Below, piece after piece: positions 1 through 7,279 of a stretch of DNA of 19,410 bases. Location of the stretch: positions 1 through 19,410 of the forward strand of contig JAIVGV010000270.1 in assembly GCA_020201365.1 (NCBI GenBank). Reading direction: 5' to 3'. Within the stretch, counting starts at the first letter, position 1. Each line of letters starts with the position of its first letter. The translations under genes were made by a program, and so were the position numbers. Under the pieces are notes generated by a model. The model was given only the letters and a program-made list of their open reading frames with translations, was not told the DNA's origin and ran no database searches. This DNA is from Acidobacteriota bacterium (GTDB lineage Bacteria; Acidobacteriota; Blastocatellia; Pyrinomonadales; Pyrinomonadaceae).

Positions 1-1151
1 GGAGCCCACGTCGGGATGTAGGACGGCATGAAGAGTCGGATCAGCAGCGACAAGCCCCAGCCGATCAGCAAGCCCGTCAGCCCGCCGAAGCCCGTCAGCG
101 TCATCGCCTCGATCAGAAACTGCCAGAGGATGTCGCTGCGCTTGGCGCCGATGGCTTTGCGCACGCCGATCTCGCGCGTGCGCTCGGTGACGGACACCAG
201 CATGATGTTCATCACGCCGATGCCGCCGACCATCAGCCCCACGCTGGAGATCGCGATCATGGCGATGGCGACGCCCGCCATGATCGAGCGGAAGCTCTCG
301 ACGATGGAGTCGGCGGTGGCGAGCCCGAAGTTGTTGGGCTTGTCGAAGGGGACTTGCCGGCGTCGGCGCAGCAAGTCCTCGATCTGATCCTTCGCCTGAT
401 CCATCTCGCCGGCGCGCGCGACCGCCATGATGAAGAGGTCTTCGGCGTTCGGTTTGAGCTTGTGCGCCACCTCGTAGGGGACGTAGATGACGTTGTTCTC
501 GTCGTTGCTGCCCTCGCCGCCGCCGAACTGTTCGCGCTTCTGGAGCGTGCCGACGATGGTGAAGTCCTGCCCGCCGATCTGGATGGTCTCGCCGACGGGC
601 GAGCCGTAGGGGAAGAAGTCGTCGGCGACCGAGGAGCCGATGACGCAGACCTGCCGGTTCGTGTCGTTCTCGAACTTGGTGAAGAAGCGACCGTCCTGCA
701 GGTTCCAGACCCCCGCCCGCTCGTACTCGGGGAGCGTCCCCTGCAGGCGCACGGAGGCGGAGGTCTTGCCCTTGCGCCCGACCATCAGCTTCTGACCGAA
801 GAAGTTGTTGGTGATGTTCAGGAACGGCACGGAGAGCTCGACCGAGGGGAGCTGCGCGATGGCCTGCGAGTCGTCGAACGTCAAGTCTTTCCGCATCCGC
901 TCCTCGCGCGTGAGCTGCGACGTGCGCGGTCCGATGTCGAACTTGTAGATGAAGATCGAGCGCGTGCCGAAGGATTCGACCTCCTTCTTGACCGCCACGT
1001 CCACGCCGCTGATGATCGAGGCGATGGACATGACGACGACCACGCCGATGACGACGCCGACGACCGTCAAGACCGAGCGCAGCTTGTTCGAGCGCAGGGT
1101 CTGGATCGCCATCGCGAAGTTCTCGTAGATGTCGCTGCGGAGTAGTTTCAT
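1..1151 (-). CDS. FtsX/MacB-type ABC transporter permease (3' end outside window)
   Basis: Membrane subunit of a MacB/LolCE-like ABC exporter. It begins at an ATG (minus strand, 1149-1151) with MKLLRSDIYENFAMAIQTLR, followed by a first membrane segment at about residues 25-45 (SVLTVVGVVIGVVVVMSIAS). A large extracytoplasmic MacB core-like domain spans about 50-270. A second membrane segment leads into the family hallmark MNIMLVSVTERTREIGVRKA. The frame stays open to the left edge (about 383 codons), ending in SYIPTWA, so only the last membrane segment and C-terminal tail should be missing. It lies 41 bp downstream of a second permease of the same family on the same strand. The two probably form a heterodimeric permease served by the ATPase at 6495-7274. 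The family call is firm; the substrate is unknown. Confidence 0.9.
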   Translation of the reverse strand, partial: MKLLRSDIYENFAMAIQTLRSNKLRSVLTVVGVVIGVVVVMSIASIISGVDVAVKKEVESFGTRSIFIYKFDIGPRTSQLTREERMRKDLTFDDSQAIAQLPSVELSVPFLNITNNFFGQKLMVGRKGKTSASVRLQGTLPEYERAGVWNLQDGRFFTKFENDTNRQVCVIGSSVADDFFPYGSPVGETIQIGGQDFTIVGTLQKREQFGGGEGSNDENNVIYVPYEVAHKLKPNAEDLFIMAVARAGEMDQAKDQIEDLLRRRRQVPFDKPNNFGLATADSIVESFRSIMAGVAIAMIAISSVGLMVGGIGVMNIMLVSVTERTREIGVRKAIGAKRSDILWQFLIEAMTLTGFGGLTGLLIGWGLSLLIRLFMPSYIPTWA

Positions 1152-1192
1152 AAGTCAACAACTTTTAGTTGCCAACCGTCCGTCGTCAGTTG

Positions 1193-2431
<1,239 letters not shown>

Positions 2432-2455
2432 GGGGAGTTAGTACGCGAAAAGGGA

Positions 2456-2484
2456 ATTTTAGTTGCAGAAGGGACGGAAGGCAA
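2456..2484 (-). promoter_or_regulatory. Candidate sigma70 promoter for the permease pair
   Basis: On the minus strand a -35 box TTGCCT (2479-2484) is separated by exactly 17 bp from a -10 box TAAAAT (2456-2461). Transcription would start near 2449, giving a leader of about 18 nt before the GTG at 2431. Spacing and both boxes are close to consensus in otherwise GC-rich DNA. This promoter would let the permeases be expressed although the fluoride operon separates them from their ATPase and adaptor. Confidence 0.5.
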
Positions 2485-2611
2485 AGGACGAGCTTTGTGA
2501 GCGCGGAGGCGATAGACGCGAGGCGGCGCGAGGCGAGCCGTGGATGGTAGTGGTGAAGACAGGCAAACGGTCGTCCGCCGGACGAAGTATCCTTCCGCGC
2601 GCGCTCTGGTG

Positions 2612-2617
2612 TAAGAT
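2612..2617 (+). promoter_or_regulatory. Candidate -10 box for the fluoride operon
   Basis: TAAGAT lies 13 bp upstream of the first base of the riboswitch aptamer, so transcription would start just before the aptamer. I see no convincing -35 box 16-18 bp upstream. The position is what makes this candidate credible. Confidence 0.4.
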
Positions 2618-2630
2618 GCTCCCGCAAATC

Positions 2631-2682
2631 GGGCGATGGAGTTCGCCGTATAACCGTCCGCACGTCGGACTGATGACTCCTG
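2631..2682 (+). promoter_or_regulatory. Fluoride riboswitch aptamer (crcB motif)
   Basis: The segment reads as a complete crcB-motif aptamer. It opens with GGGCGATGG and closes with CTGATGACTCCTG, both characteristic of the class. P1 pairs GGCG (2632-2635) with CGCC (2644-2647). P2 pairs GTCCG (2656-2660) with CGGAC (2666-2670) around a 5-nt loop. The pseudoknot pairs GGAGT in the P1 loop (2638-2642) with ACTCC (2676-2680). The element lies 67 bp upstream of the crcB start, the usual setting. Fluoride, bound through Mg2+ ions, stabilises the pseudoknot in known members. The 3' pseudoknot strand here is also the first strand of the terminator at 2675-2729, so binding should switch transcription on. 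Confidence 0.93.
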
Positions 2683-2729
2683 ATCACGCCGCGCGTCTTC
2701 GGGGCGCGCGAGGTGATGAGGAGTCTTTT
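2675..2729 (+). terminator. Riboswitch-controlled intrinsic terminator
   Basis: GACTCCT (2675-2681) pairs with AGGAGTC (2719-2725). The helix continues as ATCAC (2683-2687) with GTGAT (2713-2717), then CGCGCG (2690-2695) with CGCGCG (2705-2710), around a TCTTCGGGG loop. The stem is followed directly by TTTTGTTAT. ACTCC (2676-2680) is used either here or in the aptamer pseudoknot, so the two folds are mutually exclusive. This is the expression platform expected of a fluoride-activated transcriptional switch. Confidence 0.85.
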
Positions 2730-2737
2730 GTTATCGC

Positions 2738-2743
2738 AAGGAG
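2738..2743 (+). promoter_or_regulatory. Ribosome binding site of crcB
   Basis: AAGGAG sits 6 nt before the GTG at 2750. It decides the GTG start for crcB and lies just downstream of the terminator, where it is transcribed only on read-through. Confidence 0.8.
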
Positions 2744-2749
2744 CCGAAG

Positions 2750-3295
2750 GTGGGGACGCTGACGAACTATCTGGCGGTCGCGTTGGGCGGGGCGGCGGGC
2801 GCGATGCTGCGCTTCTACCTGGGCGGCTCCGCGCTCTCGCGCGCCGCCGCGCCGTTCCCGACGGCGACGTTCGTCATCAACGTGACGGGCTCGTTCGTCC
2901 TCGGCTTCTTTCTGACGATGGCGACCGAGCGGATGAACATCAGCCCGCACGTGCGCCTGGCGGTCGCCGTCGGCTTCGTCGGCGCGTACACGACCTTCTC
3001 GACCTTCGAGTACGAGACGGCGCGGCTCGTCGAGGACAGGGACTTTGTCCGCGCGCTGCTCAACGTCCTGCTGAGCTTCGCCGTCGGCTTCGCCGCCGTG
3101 TGGCTCGGCATCTTCGCCGCGCGCAGGGTCGAAGGGGCGCACGCGATGACGGGCACCGCCTACCGGCGCGTCCGGCGGCAGGCGGAGACAGACGACGCGA
3201 CGCCGGGCGCGCAACTTGACAACAGCGATTCGGCGAGAGATGAAGAGTCGGGGCGGCGCGCGGATCAACCCGTGAAGATGAAAGAAAAGAGATGA
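2750..3295 (+). CDS. crcB: Fluoride ion channel CrcB (Fluc)
   Basis: A small four-helix membrane protein that exports fluoride as a dual-topology dimer. Visible hallmarks are GGAAGAMLRFYLGG near the N-terminus, FVINVTGSFVLGFF (residues 41-54) and VGFVGAYTTFSTFEYE (74-89). Asn44, Phe83 and Phe86 correspond to the pore Asn and Phe-box residues of characterised Fluc channels. The four-helix core ends near residue 125. A further 56 or so residues are charged and hydrophilic, unusual for a family that is normally about 125 residues long. The GTG start is supported by AAGGAG 6 nt upstream and by the riboswitch. It is the first gene of a tightly overlapping operon, and its TGA overlaps the next ATG by 4 nt (ATGA). 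Confidence 0.95.
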   Translation: MGTLTNYLAVALGGAAGAMLRFYLGGSALSRAAAPFPTATFVINVTGSFVLGFFLTMATERMNISPHVRLAVAVGFVGAYTTFSTFEYETARLVEDRDFVRALLNVLLSFAVGFAAVWLGIFAARRVEGAHAMTGTAYRRVRRQAETDDATPGAQLDNSDSARDEESGRRADQPVKMKEKR

Positions 3296-3657
3296 TTCCC
3301 GAGCCGCAGCCCGCGTCGAAGCTGACCGTCTTCGTCGGCGCCGACGAGCGGCGCGGCAAGCGCCCGTTGTACGAAGTCGTGCTCGGCGTCCTGCGCGAGT
3401 GCGGCGTCGCGGGCGCGACCGTGACGAAGGGCGTGATGGGCTACGGCTTCAAGCGGCGCATCCACTCCGACCTGAACGAGATCACGATGGAGAACCTGCC
3501 GCTCGTCGTCGAAGCCGTCGGCGAGGGCGAGGAGATCGCGCGCGCCGCCGAGCGCGTCGCCGAGATGCTCGGCGAGCACGGGCTGGTCGAGGTGCGACCG
3601 ACGACGCTCGTCGCGCGCGCGCCCGCGGGCGGAGGAGGGCACGAGTCTCATGCTTAA
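3292..3657 (+). CDS. DUF190 family protein (single domain)
   Basis: A 121-residue soluble protein of the DUF190 family, whose members are thought to have a PII/GlnB-like ferredoxin fold and often lie next to crcB. The domain covers about residues 8-110. It starts with KLTVFVGADERRGKRPLYEV and contains the family signature AGATVTKGVMGYGFKRRIHS (40-59), then a beta strand ENLPLVVEAV and helix. The tail is Gly/His-rich (GGGGHESHA). The ATG overlaps the crcB stop by 4 nt and its own stop overlaps the next start by 8 nt, so translation is probably coupled. A regulatory or accessory role in fluoride export is inferred from context; no biochemical function is established that I know of. Confidence 0.88.
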   Translation: MIPEPQPASKLTVFVGADERRGKRPLYEVVLGVLRECGVAGATVTKGVMGYGFKRRIHSDLNEITMENLPLVVEAVGEGEEIARAAERVAEMLGEHGLVEVRPTTLVARAPAGGGGHESHA

Positions 3658-4384
3658 GCGGGGCGCGGCGAAGAAACTGGTCGTTTACGTCAACGAGCAG
3701 GAGAAGTACCGCGGCGAGCCTGTTTACGAGGCGGTCGTGCGCTTCCTGCAACGCCACGGCTGCGCGGGCGCGACCGTGACGCGCGCCGTCGCGGGCTACG
3801 GCGCGAGCGGGACGCTCCACGAGGCGCGCGTCTTCAGCCTGACGGAGGACGTGCCCGTGCGGATCGAGGCGGTGGACTCCGCGCAAAAGATCGAGGCGCT
3901 GCTGCCGTGGGTGTACGACATGGTGGCGAAGGGGCTCATCGAGGTGCAGGACACGGAAGTCGTCAAGTTCAGCAGGCACGGGGCGGGGGAAGAGGCTGGT
4001 CACGCGATGAAGCACGAGAAGCTGGAAGGCAGCGCCAAGATGCTGCGCATCTACATCGGCGAGGACGACCGCTGGGAGGGCGAGCCGCTGCACGAGGCGA
4101 TCGTCAAGAAGCTGCGGATGATGGACGTGGCGGGCGCGACCGTCTATCGCGGCGTGATGGGCTACGGCGCGCAGCAGCGCCTGCACAAGAAGTCGGGCTG
4201 GCTCTCGCTCTCGACCGATCTGCCCGTGATGATCTCGGTCATTGACACGGAAGAGAAGATCAGGCGCGTGCTCCCGGTGCTCGACGAGATGGTGGACGAG
4301 GGGCTGGTCGTGCTCTCCGACGTGGAGATCATCAAGTACACGCACTCGCACGCGGCGGAAGAGGCGGGCGACGCCGAGCACTGA
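3650..4384 (+). CDS. Tandem DUF190 protein (two domains)
   Basis: A 244-residue protein made of two DUF190 domains in series. Domain 1 (about 8-108) carries AGATVTRAVAGYGASGTLHE (39-58). Domain 2 (about 130-232) carries AGATVYRGVMGYGAQQRLHK (161-180). A charged, His-containing linker (RHGAGEEAGHAMKHEK, 109-124) joins them and the tail is also His-rich (THSHAAEEAGDAEH). The two domains are clearly homologous but diverged, so this looks like an old duplication plus fusion. Together with the preceding gene the operon encodes three DUF190 domains. The protein could form the interface of a PII-like trimer or dimer in a single chain, but that is inference. Its stop (TGA 4382-4384) shares one base with the start of the GTPase gene. 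Confidence 0.87.
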   Translation: MLKRGAAKKLVVYVNEQEKYRGEPVYEAVVRFLQRHGCAGATVTRAVAGYGASGTLHEARVFSLTEDVPVRIEAVDSAQKIEALLPWVYDMVAKGLIEVQDTEVVKFSRHGAGEEAGHAMKHEKLEGSAKMLRIYIGEDDRWEGEPLHEAIVKKLRMMDVAGATVYRGVMGYGAQQRLHKKSGWLSLSTDLPVMISVIDTEEKIRRVLPVLDEMVDEGLVVLSDVEIIKYTHSHAAEEAGDAEH

Positions 4385-6045
4385 TGAACCGTGCGGACGA
4401 TGGAATCTTAGAACTCGTCTCCGAACTCGCGCGGCGCTACCGCCTCGCGCCGCTCGAACCGCTGCTCGCGAGCTGCCGCGAGGTCGCCGCGCAGGACGAT
4501 CTGAGCGTCGCCGTCCTCGGGCGTTTCAAGGCGGGGAAGAGCAGCTTCCTCAACCACCTTCTCGGCAGGGACGTTCTGCCCGCCGGCGTCACGCCGGTGA
4601 CGGCTGTCGTCACGGAGATCGTTTACGGCGCGCACGAGCGGGCGGTCGTACACTTCCTCGACGGTCGCGCCGAAGAGGTCTTAGTCGCGGACATCCGCGG
4701 TTTCGTCGCCGAGGTCGGGAACCCCGGAAACGTCAAGCGGGTCTCGCGCCTCGCGGTCGAGCTGCCCGCGCTCGCGCCCTTCGGCAATCTCCGCTTCGTT
4801 GACACGCCCGGTCTCGAGAGCGCGCTCGCGCACAGCACGGAGGAGACCCTCGCGTGGCTCCCGCGCGTCGGGCTCGCGCTCGTCGCCGTGAGCTGTGACA
4901 CGCCGCTCTCCGAGCACGACCTCGCGCTGCTCAAGAGCCTCCGACAGTACACGCCGAACGTCTCCGTCCTGCTCACCAAAGCCGACCTGCTCACAGACTC
5001 CGAGCGCGCCGAAGTCCTCGACTTCATGCGCGCGCAGCTCACGCGCGCCTTCGGCTCGGCCCCGCCGATCTTCCCCTACTCCGTGCGCGCGTCAGGCGAG
5101 CGATTCAGGGCGCTAATTGAAGAGGAGTTGATCAAAGGTGCGCTCGCAGAGTTTAAGGAGCAGCGCCGCGCCGCGCTCGAACGAAAACTCGAAACCCTGC
5201 TGCGCGAGTGCCACGACTACCTCGCGCTCGCGCTGAGAGCCGCCGAGTCTCTCGCGTCGGAGCGCGCGGCGCTCGCGCGTCAGGTCGTCGGCGAGAAGGG
5301 CGCGCTCGACGACGTGAAAGCCGAGCTGCGCCTCGTGGTGCGCGAAGCGCGCGGCGGCTTGCGCGATTACGTTTCCGCGCGCCTGAAGACTCACCGGCGC
5401 GAGTTGGAAGAGCGGCTGCTCGACGGTCTCAAGACAGAGTTCCCCCGATGGGCGAAAAGCCTGAACCTCGCGCTCGAATCGTTCGAGGCGTGGCTGCGGC
5501 GCACCCTCTCGCAAGAGTTGCTCACCGTCTCAGACGAAGAGCGTGCGCGGCTCGTCGTCCCTCTGGAAAAGTTGAGGACGCAAGTGTCGCGCACGCTGCA
5601 AAATTTCCGCGACAGGCTTTCGGAGAGAGCCGTGCGGGCATACGGCGTCCCGCTGCGAACGACCGAGCTGGAGATTCGCGTCGAAGAGCCGCGGCAGCCC
5701 GACGTTCACATCGGGCGCGTGTTCGACAGGAACTGGGAGCTGCTCTCGCCCGTGATCCCGATGTTCGTCGTGCGCGGGCTCGTCGAGCGCCACTTCGCGG
5801 GCAAGGTGCCGTACCAAGTCGAGAAGAACCTCTCGCGCCTGACTCACCAGTGGGGCGAGAGCGTCGGCGCGGCGATGGCGCGCGCCGGCGAGACGGCGGA
5901 GCGGAGCCTCGACGAACTCGTCGGGACGGTCGAACGCCTGACGGCGGGCGGCGTCGGCGACGCGCCGCGGATTCGCGCGGACATCGGGCGCGTCGCCTCA
6001 GCCCTTAACGAGAGCGGGCGCGCGCCCACGCGGCAGCACGTATGA
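4384..6045 (+). CDS. Dynamin-like GTPase
   Basis: A 553-residue bacterial dynamin-family protein, expected to remodel or tether membranes using GTP. The G domain occupies about residues 38-235. Its motifs are a G1/P-loop GRFKAGKSSFLN (46-57), a G2 region with Thr70/Thr73 (GVTPVTAVVTE), G3 DTPG (140-143) and G4 TKAD (198-201). Residues 235-440 are long, charged and helical with heptad character, as expected for a stalk. A hydrophobic stretch (WELLSPVIPMFVVRGLVERHF, starting near residue 451) could be the membrane-contact paddle. There is no signal peptide. The ATG shares a base with the upstream DUF190 stop, and the downstream gene overlaps by 4 nt. It is therefore embedded in the crcB operon with no room for its own promoter in the junctions. 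The family call is strong; the link to fluoride is contextual. Confidence 0.9.
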   Translation: MNRADDGILELVSELARRYRLAPLEPLLASCREVAAQDDLSVAVLGRFKAGKSSFLNHLLGRDVLPAGVTPVTAVVTEIVYGAHERAVVHFLDGRAEEVLVADIRGFVAEVGNPGNVKRVSRLAVELPALAPFGNLRFVDTPGLESALAHSTEETLAWLPRVGLALVAVSCDTPLSEHDLALLKSLRQYTPNVSVLLTKADLLTDSERAEVLDFMRAQLTRAFGSAPPIFPYSVRASGERFRALIEEELIKGALAEFKEQRRAALERKLETLLRECHDYLALALRAAESLASERAALARQVVGEKGALDDVKAELRLVVREARGGLRDYVSARLKTHRRELEERLLDGLKTEFPRWAKSLNLALESFEAWLRRTLSQELLTVSDEERARLVVPLEKLRTQVSRTLQNFRDRLSERAVRAYGVPLRTTELEIRVEEPRQPDVHIGRVFDRNWELLSPVIPMFVVRGLVERHFAGKVPYQVEKNLSRLTHQWGESVGAAMARAGETAERSLDELVGTVERLTAGGVGDAPRIRADIGRVASALNESGRAPTRQHV

Positions 6046-6470
6046 GCGATAGACCGCAAAGCGTCTTGAACGAGAACCAGCGGCGCGCCCTCTCGACGCG
6101 CCTCGGCATGATCGAGCGCCACCTCTGCGACGTGGAACGACTCGCCGCGGGCGAGCCGACGCGCGGCGCGGTGTTTCAGGTCACAAACGATCTGACGGAA
6201 GAACAGAAGAGCGCCGTGCTGTCTCTGACGGGCGAGGCGCGCGGGATCATCAGCGAATTGCGAGACCGCTTCGGTTTGGAGGCGCGGCGCGAGGACGTGC
6301 GCCGCCTCCTGTTCGGGCTCTTCAGCGTCCTCTGGGCGATCCTCGAAGACACGCACGCCGCCAAGCTCGAAGGCTTCGGCGGCGTGTCTCCCGAACTCTC
6401 CCGGCTTCTCGATCCGAAGCTCGACGAGTTGATCGAGGTCTTCGAGCGCATCCGCGCGGCGGCGAAGTGA
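6042..6470 (+). CDS. Small helical protein of unknown function, partner of the GTPase
   Basis: A 142-residue protein that I do not recognise as a named family. It is predominantly helical and charged, without signal peptide or cysteine clusters. Residues about 95-112 (RRLLFGLFSVLWAILEDTHA) form an amphipathic or weakly hydrophobic helix. Its ATG overlaps the dynamin-like GTPase stop by 4 nt (ATGA), making co-translation and a physical partnership plausible. It is the last gene of the fluoride operon and ends only 24 bp from the convergent ABC ATPase, with no clear terminator in that gap. It could be an accessory subunit that docks on the GTPase stalk; this is speculation from position. Confidence 0.75.
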   Translation: MSDRPQSVLNENQRRALSTRLGMIERHLCDVERLAAGEPTRGAVFQVTNDLTEEQKSAVLSLTGEARGIISELRDRFGLEARREDVRRLLFGLFSVLWAILEDTHAAKLEGFGGVSPELSRLLDPKLDELIEVFERIRAAAK

Positions 6471-6494
6471 CCGGAAGCGGTGGCGCAAGTCGCG

Positions 6495-7274
6495 CTACTT
6501 GATCCGCTCGTCCTTCTCGATCTGCCCGTCGCGGATGTGGATGATGCGGTGGGCGCGGGCGGCGATGTCCTGCTCGTGCGTGACGACGATGATCGTGTTG
6601 CCCTCCTCGTGGAGCTTCTCGAAGAGGTTCATGATCTCGTAACTGGTGTGCGTGTCGAGCGCGCCCGTCGGCTCGTCGGCTAAGAGCAGCGAGGGGTGGT
6701 TGACGAGCGCGCGCGCGATGGCGACGCGCTGGCGCTGCCCGCCCGACAGCTCGTTCGGCTTGTGCGTCATGCGGTCGGCGAGCTCGACCGCGGCGAGCGA
6801 CTGCTTCGCCTTCTCGTGGCGGTCGGCTGATGACATCCCGGCGTAGATGAGCGGCAGCTCGACGTTGTGCAGGGCGGTGGCGCGCGCGAGCAGGTTGAAG
6901 GTCTGGAAGACGAAGCCGATCTCCTTGTTGCGTATGCGCGCGAGTTCGTCGTCGTCCATCTCGGAGACGAGCTTGCCGTTGATCCAGTACTCGCCCCTGG
7001 TCGGCGTGTCGAGGCAGCCGATCAGATTCATGAGCGTTGACTTGCCCGACCCCGAAGGCCCGATGATGGCGACGTACTCGCCGCGCTCGACGTTAAACGA
7101 GACGCCGCGCAGCGCGTGCAGCTCTTCCGAGCCCATCTGGTAGGTGCGCCAGATGTCGCGCATGGCGATGAGCGCGCGGGGCGCTGCGCCGGGAGGCGTC
7201 TTGTGGACGTCCTCCTGCGCGAGGGCTGGCGCGTTCGCCGCGTCGGTCGTCGGCTCGGTCAGTGTCGTGCTCAT
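6495..7274 (-). CDS. ABC transporter ATP-binding protein (MacB/LolD type)
   Basis: A 259-residue ATPase subunit for the MacB/FtsX-type permeases. All nucleotide-binding motifs are present: Walker A GPSGSGKS (72-79), Q-loop Gln124 (VFQTFNLL), signature LSGGQRQR (176-183), Walker B LLLADEP (197-203) and switch His233 (VTHE). I chose the ATG at 7274 (MSTTLTEPTTD). The frame extends further upstream, but that part is antisense-like read-through of the adaptor gene, and 7274 lies 5 nt after the adaptor stop. The first 33 residues are a Pro/Ala/Thr-rich tail before the conserved domain. It is co-transcribed with the adaptor at 7280-8854. The permeases it should serve are on the same strand beyond the fluoride operon. 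Confidence 0.93.
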   Translation of the reverse strand: MSTTLTEPTTDAANAPALAQEDVHKTPPGAAPRALIAMRDIWRTYQMGSEELHALRGVSFNVERGEYVAIIGPSGSGKSTLMNLIGCLDTPTRGEYWINGKLVSEMDDDELARIRNKEIGFVFQTFNLLARATALHNVELPLIYAGMSSADRHEKAKQSLAAVELADRMTHKPNELSGGQRQRVAIARALVNHPSLLLADEPTGALDTHTSYEIMNLFEKLHEEGNTIIVVTHEQDIAARAHRIIHIRDGQIEKDERIK

Positions 7275-7279
7275 CTTCG

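Noticed and set aside
354..1145. Plus-strand open frame of 263 codons
   Set aside because: It is antisense to the permease at 1-1151. Its Asp/Leu/Val/Arg-rich composition without motifs is typical of GC-rich shadow frames.
3482..4381. Minus-strand open frame of 299 codons
   Set aside because: It is antisense to the two DUF190 genes, which have clear family signatures; its own sequence is low-complexity Arg/Asp/His.
2432..6494. Insertion sequence or integrase marking the fluoride island
   Set aside because: I found no transposase, terminal inverted repeat or target duplication around the island; insertion is inferred only from gene order.
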